Shown: piece by piece, positions 1 through 15,000 of the stretch
Layout: each line of letters begins with the position of its first letter
Numbering within the stretch: the stretch's first letter is position 1
NCBI GenBank assembly: GCA_016490735.1
Contig: JAEMWC010000165.1
Location: forward strand, 951,001-1,015,000
DNA length: 64,000 nt
Reading direction: 5' to 3'
DNA from: Pachyseris speciosa
Lineage: Eukaryota > Cnidaria > Anthozoa > Scleractinia > Pachyseridae
Notes under the pieces: generated by a model
Databases searched by the model: none
Told to the model about the DNA's origin: nothing
The model's input: the letters and a program-made list of their open reading frames with translations, nothing else
Program-made: the position numbers and the translations under genes

Positions 1-52
1 TTGTTCATGTTTGGTAACTGTTCAAATCTTAGAGGATTTTCTTTCTCCCCAG

Positions 53-3000
53 ATGTTTGAACAGCTGTGTGATGACCTGGCTTACGTGCATCCAGCAGTC
101 CTCCTTGGGACATTCCTGTTTGGGACACTTGGGATCTTTTATTTCATGTGGTCACTCACTGTAAGTACTGTACATTTTCCATTTGTCTTCATTTGGTACA
201 AAACCCATTTTATGCAACCTGTACTCAACTGCATTAGTGTGAACAATTCTTATCTGTTTTGAAAGACAATAAAAGAAATTTATTCTGAATCTTGTGACTC
301 TCAAACAGAAGGATATAGAAAGTGCTCACTTTATCAAGAAGTCTGTGCTTGCTTAATTATGAAAGGTCTCAGTAAACATTTTGGTCTCATCAACAAATTG
401 CAATTTGAAATTAGGACTTCCAACACTCCTTTACTGGCAAGTGTGGTTTGTAATCACTGTGTGCAGTAGGAATCATACTTCTGTCCATGTACTGTCCATG
501 TACTGTCCATGTACAGTACCTAGAGTCAATAAGTCATCAGTAATTAATTGGCTTTGCAGATTTTCATTCTGAGGTACACATAGTGTTCAAAGCAAAACGA
601 AAAAAAAAAAATTCAACATGAACACAAAGAAGAGTTATTAAGGGCACAAAATTTGACAAAACAAAAACCCTGAAACTCTGTGGCACTCCTATCATGATCA
701 TTGGGTATATATATTGCAGGGATAAATTAAATTCAGGTAAAATATTTTTAACTTGGGTTGAATCCCAATCCCCTTTATCTCCTAACCCTAATTATTCATA
801 ATTCATCTCCAACTTTTTCCTCAAAGATAGAGGTCTGCCCCCTATTGTGCTTGAAATTGATCTAAGAAGTGTGGACAATTTTTTTCGCATCATTTCCAGT
901 GTTGAAAACTGGTGGTGCTTTCGATTTTGAATTGTGGATGATTCATTTCATGTTAATGCTATTCGTGTACAGGGATAGTCAAGGGAAAGAGATTTCAATG
1001 CTTTTTAAAGTTGTTTTGGCAAGTAAAAACTAATCCAGATGAGAACATATTACTTGTGCATTCAGCACATACATGTACACTCGGAAATAAATTTATGTTA
1101 GGTATGTACTCGGCACCACATAATTTTTTTTTTGTAGAGTTGCTCTTCTTGTTATTAACCAAAAACAATAGCAATGCTAACAACCCAAAAATAACACTGA
1201 AAATTGCTTAGATGGCCAGTTTTGAGGCTATGGAAATAAAGAATAATCTTTTAAATAGAAACCTCTAAACGGAAAATAATTAAAAATTACAACGATCAAA
1301 ATTATGTTGCATTTGACAGTTGGGAAGAACACGACATGGAGCTCAAGGACCTCATCTTAGGGGTAAGTGCTTAAAATAACACAGATGTACAAGACAACTG
1401 ACATGGATACAATTACATCATTGAGTGATTCTTTAAAGCTATCATACTTCTGCTTTACCTCAAGTCTGTATTACACATGAATACACCTGTATATAGGCCA
1501 ATCCCGCATTCCACTTCAGTGCATACGAACAATATCTCCAGAGCGATGTTGGGGTGGACATTTTCATACATTTGCTGTATTTTTGTCCACCCTGACCTCA
1601 ACTCGACGCCATTGTTTGTTGGAATGCGGGAAAGGTCTATTATCACCACTCTAAAGGGGCAATGTTTTTAGGTTTTAATTGTTGAGCCACTCAGGGCTGT
1701 CATTAGAAGCCGGCAACCAGCTTTTATAGCCAGCTACCATAGTAAAATCAGCCGGCTACTCTCAGTCTGAATATGAGTAAAACAACAGCTATAGGAAGAA
1801 TTGCTCAGTTTTTTACCGGCTACTTTCTCTGAGTGACCATTTTCTGAAAACCGTATTGACACCCCTGGCCACTGTCAAGAGGACTCGTCTGTCTTTTTTG
1901 GTTGTCTTGAAGACAAGTTTGTAAACTAACCTGGTTTTGCTCCTTGGTTCTTGAGCTGAATGTTGACATGCACATTCAATGAGAAAAATCACACTATTTT
2001 GTCTTGGAAAAAGACAGATTGAGACACTGTACCAGCAGCTACATGTAGTACAATAGGGGACTTTCAAAGACTATTAATAAAAATAATTATTATGGATTTT
2101 GTACAGGACCCTTAAGTTTAAAGCTTTGAAGAGCCCTTCATGTATGTGTAGTGACTGCAGGTGGGTAGTGGCCTTAGACAGCTGCATGCCCTTTTGGTTT
2201 CTGTGAGAAAAGCAGCAATCATTAATTATTATTGTTTGAAATAAAATGAGTATTATTCTGACTCATTAAAACACCCTAGTCATTATTAGTGAGGCTTGTT
2301 GTGGGTGCTGAACATTTTTCTGGTGTGATAATAACAGAAAGTGCAGCAGTTGTGTAGAAATTCAGATATTTTATTTTGTTGTTGTTGTTTTTGTTATGTT
2401 ATTGATTAGATGTTCTGAGAAGCCAGGATGCTAGGATTCGAATCTTAGAGGAGGAGGTGAAAACATCTGCGACGAAAGAACTTGAAGCCGTGAGTGCTCG
2501 CGATAAGGCTGCTAAGCAGGTAGGGAATAATATAAAATAACATACATACGGTATGTTGTGGTTCAATCTTATCTTTGGTTTAAATTTTTCCCCTTTTGTT
2601 TTAAACTAATTGTCATACATTACCATACAATACCTACCCAAAAACAAAGGGATAAAAAAAAACAAGGATAAAATTGAAACACAACAATTTAACATGAAAA
2701 AGACACCCCTGGTATTAACATATATTGTGCCTTGATGATCTCTACCTCATACAGTCAAACCTCGATTATCCAAACTATTTCCCCTGGTCCGAGATTTTAT
2801 CATGAATATTAACAAGGCATGATGAAGATCTCTAGAAACTTTCATTATGACATGTTTTAAATTTTGGCATTGAAAAGAGTGTTTGAAACAGGTTTGTTTT
2901 CCTTCTAAATAGTGAACGTTTTAGACTAAAGTGTTTGTATAAAGTTTGTTTGTACGATACAGTACACTACTGCATTAAATTCTGATTCCTAATTGATTCA

Positions 3001-6000
3001 GTTGTCTCATTTATATTCAGACTCTCGATTATCCGGACCCTCGATTATCCAGACAATTTACTCCAGTCCCAGATAATCAAAGTTTGACTGTAGTTAGATT
3101 TAATGCCTTAATGTCCTCCTGGTTTTTCTGTATAGGGAATGCTGTTTGCAGTTGAAGGACAATAATAATTTATTGCTCAGCTAATTATCATAATGATATT
3201 AGTTACTTCAGGCACACTCGAACTGTGTCAATAATTGAAAAAATGGGCTAGGTTTTGTATTTTTATTTTCAAGTTTATCAGAATAGTCTGCCATTGGTGA
3301 TTGAAATCTGGGCTCATTGTGATGTTAGCTTTCAAAGTCTGTAGATCACACTTGATCTCTCAGTTGAATTGCGTTCATTAATAAAAACAACTCTACCCTA
3401 AATTCACTTCTTAGATCCTGAGTGCATGATTAAATGATAATTGTAAACTGTCAGCAAACCTGGAAAAATGCTAGAAGTTACCCAATTAAAGAACAGCACC
3501 CCATGCAGTGTGGAGTAAGGGCTCCATGCAAGCACTTGTTTTCCTAACCTTCCCTGTAACAACCACTTGTGATAGAAAGGTGGTTGGATATGAATTTGGC
3601 TTGCCAATGTTAGGAAAGATTCTCAGATAATCAGTAGTACATGTACACGTATGTTACGTAAACGTAAAAATCGCTGATTACATGTATTTACAATTTTGAA
3701 AACTCAAGGTGGCTTTTCAAAGGCTAGTTGAAATTCTAGGAAATGTGTGGTTAAACAATGTACAATTGTACTGTTTCCATTATTAAAGTTTGATTTGTAT
3801 GGCTGCTGAAATTGCTATAATCTGTTTAACAAATCGACTGTGGTTTAGCGTTGTCTATACTCTTGTTGTGGACTCACGAGGCGCAGCCGAGTGAGTCCAC
3901 AGCAAATTTTGACCACTGTGATGACAAATATCGTTGTCGATAAGAGTATAGACAACGCTAAGCCACAGTCAATTTGTTTTTTACCACAATATCGGCATCA
4001 AAGAAAATGTTAATTTCAGAGCGCGAGCTGAAAAAAAGGGCTTTGCGCGACACGTTGACGCGAGCAGCGTTATCTAGACTCTTATAGACAATGGCAAATT
4101 AGCCAATAAGATTGTGCGATTACTGGCAATTGTGGTAAAATTTAATTTCTTTCTTACAGGTATCCATCATTAAACAGCAACTGGAAGATGGCCAAAGGGT
4201 GATGAACAGGATGAAGAAGGAACTAGAGAAATTACAGGTCTGTAAACAGTGCAATACTTGGTGAGGTCATGTATTTGTGGCAGATAATGTTGTCTACAGT
4301 CTCAGAAATTTACTGGCTTGTTTGTTCTAGTGGTAAACAAAGAATTGTTGCAGATAATTACAAGAAGGCTTAACGGACGAAATTCTTTTGCTGTTTGTGT
4401 TTTGTTAAAGTGTGTCTTCTGCTTTTATGTTTGGCAGGTGTTTGTGTGTGGTTAACAACTGCATCACTAGTGGAGGTTGGGTGCCTGGGATATCCAGGGG
4501 CTTCCACTTTTGGCAGCTAGCCCCTAGATTGAATAACACCCCCGTGGCTTGCACAACACCGTAACCCAGCCATACGCAACCATGCTGGGAAATCGCCACT
4601 AAGAAATCAGTGGACAGAAAAACCAAAAGGGGTGGGGGGTGGGGTGGATGCCAAAAAACAAACTCTACGGACCATGCAACACAACTCCTCACACTGGCAT
4701 GACAAATGCCACGAGAACGAAGGACGGACTACTACGCATGCGATTGCTGACCAACCCCTGACCGCTAGCAACACGGGTGCTCTTTGTTGTTAACTCCTTT
4801 AAATTGCATGTAAATGCATTTTATTTTTATCCTTAATTTAAATTTTCTCTTCCTTTGTTTTTGGGTATGGTAATGTATGGTAATGTGTGATATTTAGTTT
4901 AAAACAAAGGGCGAAAAAAATTTAAACAAAGGAAAAAAATTGAACCACAACATTTGCATTGCCTGTATTCAGAGGATTCCCAGATAAATTTTGCAAAAGG
5001 GTAAATGAACTGCTGAATGCAGAATTTGCAATATAATAGCCATCACCTAGTAGCCATAGCAGTCTCTTGCACTGTATCTAAATACCAAATGTTCACATTA
5101 TATTTAATGCAATGAATAGCATATTCATATCAGCCAAGCGGTTTCTTCGTGTAACTTTTTCTGTTACTTTCAACAGAAAAGGTATGAGGAGGTCAACGAG
5201 TATCTTGAAAGGGTGACAAGGGAAGCAGATGAATGCAGGGCACAGATCAGGGAAAAATCCGAGAGGATCTCAGAATATGAGAACCGGGTGAGAATATTTC
5301 ATGAAGTCCCATTGGCTTTTCTTTAAATAGTCAAGTCCTACAATGTAGTATAGGTGATAAATAGCATAGCTTGAAAATAGGGCTTCATGCAAAGGGGGCA
5401 TCAGATCCTCTTTTCTTTATATTCCATGAGCTTTTTGCAAAAGACGTACACAAATTAGTGAAATTCAAAGCACAAAACTGCATTTCTAAAGCAACAACCA
5501 GCCTGTATATGGTAGAACCTTAGAAACTCCATGTTCAGCATAATATAAACAGCACCACAAAAACAATATTACCCCACAATAGCTTTCATTTGAAATTGCT
5601 CACACAAGTTTACAACTGTAAGGGGCATGTTTATCCACAGACTCAAACATTTGAACCAAGTTGCATATCATAAAAAAGTCGCACAAGAAAGTACTGCTGT
5701 GTGGCATTTTACTTAGAATAAGTGATCATTCTGATGAGGCTTGAGTTTCTTCCACAGAAGCAAATAATAAAGTCATACTGTACAGCATAATAAACCTGTA
5801 TAGCAATGTGTACGTACAATGTGTATAAGTTCTGGTCAATGTCATTCATTTTAAAGGCTGCTCACAAGATTTTGAGATTGCAAGATTTTCCGTTGAGTGA
5901 AGGAAAATTGATTGAAATGCTTATCAACTGGTTTTTCTTTTTTTCCCCAGATTTTGGAGTGGCAAACCGAGATTGAAACCAAGCAAGATGAAATTGGAAA

Positions 6001-9000
6001 GGTAACTGATCAGAGTACTGCACTGACAGTGCAGTTGAAAAATTTGAGTGTCTTTATGAAGGAACTAGTCCTTTAAACTGGAATGAAACAACTGGTGAAA
6101 AATGAAATCACGTTCATTCGTTGGTTTGGGCCGTTTGTCTGTAAAAAAATCTCACATTGGGTTGTGGCCAAATATCTCTTACCAGGTGGGCAGGGTGAGG
6201 GGGCAATAGCATTATGCTATTGAATGCTGCAGAAAGAGAATGCCAGGACTTGAGGATACCCAATTTGAATTGTGTGGTATTTGTTCTCTTTTAGTTGGCC
6301 AGTGATGTGCAAGCAAAACAGATGGAATTGCAAGCCAGTCAGGAGAACATCAATGAACTTAGTGATAAAATACAGCAGGGAGATAAGGAAATCGAGAAGG
6401 TAAATGGAAAGCCTCGTGCTAAATTAATTTTCTGTTGTTTCCAGTTGTAGCAGCTGCATAATCAGCAAACTTGGCAGGAGTCCAATTCTTAGCACTCTTA
6501 TGACAGTTACCAAGTTTGCCTCTGTGTTTTCAATTGAAGGGTTTCATGCAAAACTATCCTAAGTGACGATTTGGGGTGAAAATGTTTTTGGCCTGTGTTT
6601 TCTTGAAAACTTAGTGCAAAAAAACAGGGCAATGTTTACCACGTGAAAACAAACCTGTATGCGAGAATTCAGCCATTTTGGAGCAAAATTTAAAAAGTCA
6701 CCAAAATCGTCACTATGAAAGTTTTGCATAAAACCCTTCAATTGTGGGATTGTCAGTGTCCATTCTCTCATTGAGAACATTGATAACCTCATAGGGATTA
6801 AAATGAACTTGAGTCACACAGGTCTACAATAAGAAAACTAAGGTCAACCTGTAGTGAGGGTTCTTTTTAAATCTGGGCCCAGTTTTTCAAACCATAATTA
6901 TGCTTAGCCTGGGTTCACGTGATTTGATTCGAGTTTAATTACTGTGCTAGGAAGATATTCCTACAAGATTTTTGCCATTGAATTTTGAATTGAACTTAAC
7001 TATACCTTGAGTGTAAAACTTGCTTTTAGAGACATTCTCAGTGAGAGAGATGAGAACTTAACTCTAACTTAATGTCTGGTCTTTTTTTGAACAGCTTGAA
7101 GGCTTGCTACAAGAGGCCAAGGACAGGTGAGATGTGGTTAAATTAACAACTATGCTAAATGATATGTGGTTTATGCTAGCTCAAAGTACTGCTGAATGAT
7201 GTTCTATTTTTTGACATGATTGCACTGTCAAAGCATACAGAACAATTACGACAAGTCAAGAATGAGAACCACCTTGTCATGAGTTGCGTGATCATTTGGT
7301 TTTGAGAGAAATTTGACTGTATAATCTTCTTTTGAAACAAACAATTTCTGATTATGTAAAATGGCTTGGTAAAGAATATCAGGGAAACAATGATCGGACC
7401 ATCACTGAAATTAGCATCCAATCCAGGCGAAACTTGTAGTGAAATCCCCCTAGGGGCCTTATCATGCTGCTGAGATCAGATGAGACTGCAGAAACTGTGG
7501 CACTCTGAGGCAATGTAACCGTCAGCATACCTTTTAAACATGTGGGAGTACTAAATAATAGTTTTGTATTAACATTACAGGAAACAGAGTTTGCAAGTGG
7601 AATTTGATGACCAGCTACTTCAAATGACTGAACTTCAACAGCAGTATAATTTCAAGTGCGATGAAGTTGAGGTACAGAAAACAGTTAGCTGTATTTTGCC
7701 CATGTTAGTATGGGACTTGTTTTACAGTGTGACACTAAAATAAAGCTCTTACTTACTTATTACATTTTCTAAAGTGTTGTTGTGTAGAAGGTTCCTGAGT
7801 TTCCCACAAATAATACTCCAAGAGGGTCTCTGTAGTGTGTGCAGTGACTTGCTGTAGTTGTTCTCTTTGAAGGATTTTCAATGAGACATTGGGGATTTCA
7901 TAAAGGTGTTGAGCAGTGGGGCAAGTGGTTACCATAGACAGGCAAAACTTTATGGATTTAACTTCTTTATAAAAAAAAAAGGAAAAACTTTAAATGCTCA
8001 CAGCAGGCAAGCAATTTAACCTTTTTACAGTTGATTGACCTGCTTGTTGTACATGGCCCCTACGAAAATGCTTGAGACACAGACTTCTGCTTTTTGACAC
8101 TGTGTACAAAGGTTTCCCCAATAAATTGTCAGTTAATTAAGTACAGTGAGTAATTCAAGCTTATGTTGCTAGGTGCTCCAGGACTGTTTGAAGCAAATCA
8201 AAGGAAATTCATCAGCTGATGAGGAGAAGGAAGATGCTGGTCAGTGGATCATCTGTGACTGAACATAAAATTATGTCACATCAATGCCAGGAATATTTAG
8301 GGTACCAGCATTAAGTGCATATGGCAACCCAGCTGGACTTTTTCCACATCTGCCAAGTCATGATCCAGCCATTAGCCTCCAGTCATGTTCTTTAAATGAA
8401 ACACGTTTTAAACAACACTCTGATGTCCTAACATCAGTTGATTTTCTGCTTTCTTGTGTTTTATTGTTTGTTTTTCCTTGTTGCTAGATCCAAATGAACT
8501 GGAGAAGAGATTGGAGGATATGATGAATGTTGCTAAGGTGAGAAACTTAACTTCTCTTCCCTTTTCCTCACATTTTACATACTTGAATTGTATTAGTGCA
8601 CTACATTTGATTGGCTTTTAGTGGCATAGGCAATTTTGTGAAATCTCAAGGCAGTCACTGTTGGTCTAATGTTACCCTTGTTGAAGTTCATAAGTAAACT
8701 TATCTGGCCTGACCAACTACAGGGTAGTAAATGACTGACCAGCTGACTGGTTGGGTTTTGGCTGGCTAAATGACTGTCTGGATGGCCAGCTGAATGGCTG
8801 AATGGCTGAATGGCTGACTGATTGAGTGACTAACTGACTGACTCAGTAACTCATTGTCAAGGATTGATATGTATGGTTTTGTAGGCCAAGGCTGAAGCCA
8901 AGAAAGCCCTTGAAGAGCGGGATGCTATGGCTGCTGAATTTGAGGAATACAGGAAGACAAACCGAATGCTGAAAGGTAAAGAATGCAGTCTGCAGAATAA

Positions 9001-12000
9001 AAGTGTTGCCATCTTGCTTCGTTTTCATCAGTGTTCAATCTCTCACACAGTGGCTCCATTTTTACTAAATTTACTTCAAGTGTTGGTGTTAGTACTTATG
9101 TTTTTGGAGCAGTAAAATGGTGTAGTGAGACTTGCTGCAAAGTGGATTAGTAACAACTCAATCAAAACCATTTTAATTGCAGAGAAAGTCGAAGAACTGG
9201 AAGAGAAGTTGGTCCATGTTCAATCTTCTGCTGACCAAGCTGCTCTGATCAAGCGTGAAAAGGAGATTGAGTTGGAAACCCTTCAACGTTACTTCAAATC
9301 CACTGAGGTTGAACTGCACAGGTGGGCGGTCTTCCTCAATGTAGTGTCATACAGACTGTGCCTAAACAGTGCTTGGTATATATATTGCGCATGAATGTTA
9401 ACACTTCAGGATTTCAAGAGCCACCCTGCCCTGGAAAACCTGACTTCAGTTCAAGAACAGATCAGACCAAATCTGCTTAGTGCAGAGAGAAATTAAAATA
9501 TGGCAAATAATCCCCAGAGTTGTTTGAAGTACTGATATTGTTCCCCTCCATACAGAGTAGGAAAAAACACTAAGTCTTTTAAAATAGTCACAGTTACTTT
9601 GCACTGCATGACAAAATCGTACTGTGTGATCATCCTCTATGTATGGTTTGTTCAGTAACTGAAACAAATATTGAAAACTTGCTGCTAAATTTGTAGGGTT
9701 TCATTTAAATGGACACATGATCTGACAAATAATAATATTATTTATTATTATGTTGACTTGTTTTGTGTCTTGTCCCTGTTGTTGTTGTTGTTTTTAAATA
9801 AATATGCAAATGTGTGGTTAACATGAACACCTGTTTACCTCTGTGATTGTAGGAAACTGACTGCTGAAGAGTCTGCTCGAATTAACACTGAGAATCAGCT
9901 GCAATCAGAGCAAGCTAAGGCCTCCACTGCTGTTGTAGATGCTGACAAATACAGGTACAACTTACTGTACTTAGATGTAACAAATATTCACCTTAGGCAA
10001 ATAATTGTTTCAGTTAAATTTTGAACGGTGACAAATATTAAAAGTTGAAGAAAGTTTGGTTTGTTATGAAAAACAACACACATGAGTAATGGCCACCAGG
10101 ATGCTTCACTGAATTCCAAGTACAATTTACCACTACAGTAATTAAAAGCAAAACAGAAACAAAGCAACCTTCTTGTAGCTGGGCCTTATGTGTCACTTGG
10201 CACAAAGAGGATGAATATTAAAAGTGAGTGACCTTCTTGCAGTAGAAGGTCCCTGATTGGGAGATTCAATAAAATTTTAAGTTTAAGTTTAAGTTGCTAG
10301 CAACATTGGTATAGGGCTTTCTTGGTCCCTTTTGTAACCCCAAGCAGGAGCTAAAACAAATTAAACTCACTTACAAAGCAAATTGCCCTTACCTGACCAA
10401 CAAAGCAGTTGATTAAACATGCACTTTCCTGTGATCAGGGATTTAACTTGTTCTGGACACAAAAACTGGGCAAGTTTCAGTGCAATTGAAGGTAGCATAT
10501 AGGAGGATCTAAATTTGTTTACCTGTTTTGCTTCATTAGCATAAATGGCAAAACAAGCTACAGTTACAGTTCTGTAAATGCACATCAGAAATTGAAGGCG
10601 CTTGGCAAACTTAGTGTGACAGGTTCAGTGGTTTTTGAGAAATGGAAGTTTCATACAATTCCTTGTAAATGTCACAGGTTTTGAAGGACAATTTCTCAGA
10701 AAATATTCAACATACCGGATTAATATTCACACTGGTTGCCAAAAGTGATATGCTCTTTAGTTCATGGTGTCAATTTGTTCGTACAGGTTAGCTCCTGATG
10801 TAAAATACATGTATGCAAAATATAAAGAATGACATCAGCAAAGATTCATCCTGTTATCTCATAATGCTCAGCTTTTTTAGCCCACTGATTTTCTTTCACC
10901 ATCTCATTGTCCTGCCACAGCTATGGTCCCTGTGGTGAAGCTTTTAACTGTCATTGTCGTTATTCATCCTCTTTCTGTATCGCTTCAAGGCAACTCTATC
11001 TGGAAATCAAACAACAAATAGAGGAAATTGATGAACGCTCGAAAGAACAGGTGAGAAACTTTTTAAAGCACTGTCAACCCTTAAAGCTTCAATATCAACA
11101 TAAAGTCACCCTTACTCTTCTGCTTATATTTTTATGCTACTGGTTGCGAGAATTTACCCAAGCATCTATTTGTCTTCTGGTGATCATTTCCTGTATTCTC
11201 ATGATCTCTGTTTCATAAAATAGTGATATTGTAAGGAGAAATTACATGCTGGTCACTAATGTGCCTATCACTTTTTCCCTAGTGGGGGTGGGGTGAGAGA
11301 CTGTCAGTTATTTTGCCTATTTGATGAATGTTTGATCAAAGTTCCATCCGCACCCCACCCCCACCCCCACCCCCCCTCCCAAAAAAATCAACAAGAGAAG
11401 CAAACAATCTTGTGGCAGAAAAATGGGTCCTTGTTTTTTTTGCTTGTTTTGTTGTTGTTGTGCTTTTCAAATACATAAATTTGACATTTGATGTCCCTCA
11501 ACTCGGCTTTAACAAGGGAAACTCGTGTATCTTTTTCAGCTGTCCAACATGGAAGCCAAAGCTCATCAGAACTGGGTAAGTTGTTACGAATACCTGTTAG
11601 AAGTAGACAAAGTAAAGAGCGATCAATTTCAAAATGTGAACGACAAATGAACCAATTATACTGTATTCACCAGTGCTTAATCACTCTTTCGTTCGTTCGC
11701 TCATTACATTTGCTAGTTTGTTCAGCGAAATTTTCAGGTAAGTGTCACTCTGCCTAATCACTGTGGAGACTACCCTACGACGCAGTGGTGTTTTGTTTTT
11801 GTTTTGGAGTCGTATTGGGAGGAGGTGCAATACGACTCCCCTAAAAACGACTGTGTAGGAGACCATGCAGTCACAATCGGCAGAAAAAGTGCGTGCGAGT
11901 TGGTCACGAGTGATTTTTATCGCTCGAGTTTTAATCAATCACAGCGCGTAGTAAAGCAAAGCCTACGAAAACTACAGTTTACTTTTGACGCTCAATACAG

Positions 12001-15000
12001 AAACTGCTCTATTTTGTTCTTCTTAGCTGGACTATCGAGCAGCTGTTAAGGAAAGAGATGCCTTGAAGGACGAAAATGATCTCCTAAGAAGAAAGTAAGC
12101 TTCACTTTTTGTTATATCATTCTCGGCAATTGAAGCATCGAGAACAGTATATGATGCCGTTCACTGTGCAGTTGCGCTCTAAAATGTTACAACTCTTATT
12201 TTGTAATTTGAATAATACTTACATGTAATAGTTTTATCTCCATATGATTGCAAAGCTCACTTTCTTATCTGATTTCCAGGCTCTATGACATGGAAGTTAG
12301 AGGTAGCCGACCAAGCTCATCTGCAAGTAGCAGCCAGATGAATCATGGTAAATAGTGTGTTTTCCATCCATCCATTCATTCCTTCCTCCCTCCCTCCCTC
12401 CCTCCCTCCCTCCCTCACTCCCTGAGTGAGATCACATTTAAACCGGTGTCTCCCTCACCTCTTGGACTATCTACCTGTGCCTTACCAATAAAGCAGTCCT
12501 GAGAGAAACTTTTCCCAACCAGATCTTCAGCGTGCTGGTCACTTGATGAATGTAGTTCTTCAAATTTAAGTTTCTAGGTGTTGAATTGCAAAGTGAAGTA
12601 ATTGCCTTAATTGGTTGCTATATCCATAGTAAGGTTTAGTCCCCAGCTTTGTTTCACATTAGTGGTTTCCTCAAGGGCTCTGTAATTGACCGTTTTCACA
12701 CAGAAATCGTAAAAAAATTTAAGAGTTTGTATGGTGTTGGGGGATGCAGCTTCAAAATTAGAGGCCATAACTTGGTCTCTGTTCAACCTAAAAGCATCAA
12801 ACTTGGACAAATGGCCAATCTCAACGTTATCTTTCATGTGATGGAGTCAATTTATCGACTGGGTAATATTTGAAACTCACCCCAGTTCCCTGTGCAACTC
12901 CGAAATGGCTAATACCCACTTGTAGGCACTGTTAGTAGAGAAAATAAGGAGGAAAGTTTGTTTCTCAAGTGAAACGACCAGCCCTCTGATTTCAAATTCT
13001 ATGTATAATTTGAACTGCTATCACGTGAAAGCTTTAATACTTCCTGAAATTATTGACTCGTGCATGTTTTGTTTTGTTTTGTTTTGTTTTGTTTTTCAGT
13101 TGATGGGCGGGACTCTCCACGTCAAAGGTAAAGGTGAACTTCTTCCTACCACAGAAAAAGTACTGCCCAGGGGCTTTCTCTTACTGGATAGCCCATCTAC
13201 ATGATTCCATATACCCACTGAAATCTTAGAACCAGGTTGTGAGGGGTAATTTAAAAAAAAAGGAACCACAGAAACCTGTTTCTTAGTATTTTGCATTTAA
13301 ATGGTAAAACTCAGAACCAAGTTGTAGGGCACTATGTACATCACATCATCACCTCTGGAAAGTACTACTCAGTAGCTGTCTTTCTGTCTTTCTGAGTTTT
13401 ATCCACAGACTCAATGGCTAGAACCACCAAGTAAAGCATAATAAACAGTACCACAGGAAAGTTCCCCTAACAGCTTTTATTTAAACGAAATGAACACACC
13501 GGCCGCTGTTACAAGCACCAACTATTTAACTTTGTTTCTTAATTCACAGTCCTCACATGTCTGGCCCACCTGGACATGGTAGCCCTGTTCCTTTTGCACC
13601 TATGATGGGTAGGTCTTCAGATCTCTTTTGTATTTTAAATAATTGTGAAACCATCTTGTTTGTAGCTGTAGCAATGTAGGACAGATTGTAAAATGAACAA
13701 CACCACAATGAATTTACCAGGTAGCTGGTTTCGTGATAGATAAGATAAGAAAAGATAAGATAAGATAAGATAAGAACTTTATTTTAGTGTCATAAATATT
13801 CAGTTAAGCATGACTGCTAATTGGGGACACTAAAATGCTATATACTTACTCCATAAGAAAATAAAATAAAATAAAAGTTGGACAAAAATAAAGGCTGAGC
13901 GATAGAGAAAACTAGTATTACAAATATTTACATTTTTAAAGCTACGATGTGCATAAGAGGCAGTCCGCTCCATATTCTTCACTCATAAATCTCGACAGAT
14001 CTAACTGTCTCATCCTGGTTTTAAACTTCTTACGACTGCTCAAACCAGGGTCATTTTTATCGTCAGCAGTCAAAGACAGAAATGATTGTTAGTCGACAAA
14101 CTGTGCAAAAATAGTGGAATCCCAACACAAAGCTGATAACTCAGCAACTCTTAACGAGAAAAGAAATACTCATTCAAGGAATATCAAACTTCAAACATCG
14201 CTTATTTTGACGTCACTAGTAGCCTGCATGGCAGACGCTAGAAAGGTAAAGGGAAGGGAGAAAGCGGTCGCGCGCTCGAGGCGAGGGAAGATAATGCGGA
14301 GCCCCCGCACGCCCGTTTCTTCCTTCCCTTTCCCTTTCTAGCAGGCTACGCCACTAGCGAACGGAACCGAGTTAAAGGTAAAAGTACTGCATGCAAAATA
14401 TAACAGGCTATCCACTCGAGAAAAACTTTAAAAGTCTTGAGAACACTATGGTGAACGTGTAAGTTTTCCCTGCAAGCAGAGGTATCTTTTCCTTGTACTC
14501 AGCGTACTGGAGAAAAGAGACCTCTGCCATGGGTCGAAACGGTCTGTGTTGAGCATGCGCCGCGGTTTCTTAGCGACCGAACTATTACGTGATGCTTTTA
14601 GCACATGATCAAACGACAAACAATACAAGGAGCATGCGTTTTAAAACCTCTGTCCACGACCGCGGACGGCGGCTTAATCAAAGACCGTTTCGACTGAATA
14701 CAAGGAAAAGAGGCCTCTGCTAGCAGGGAAGTGTAAGTTGGAACCGCTGTAGGTATTTCAACGTCATAAACGTTACCTGTCAAACTGTCTTATCTTTAAT
14801 TTATGTCAGCCGTCGAAACGCTCTATTTCTTCCTGTTGCCATTAGAGCAGGACCCCGAGTAAGATCCTATTTCATTCTCGCCATATCGTAATGCAAATTC
14901 CCTTTTCCGAACTCGATTTATTTTGTCATGATGCTAGTGAGAGGAAGGTATTGAAACATTAAGGCAACTTTGTTTTTATTGATTGTGCGATTCAAGGAGA

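Noticed and set aside
1259..1362. A longer reading (NYNDQNYVAFDSWEEHDMEL) through exon 1320-1362
   Set aside because: It needs a different phase from both neighbouring exons; only the 43-nt exon in the other frame joins in phase on both sides.
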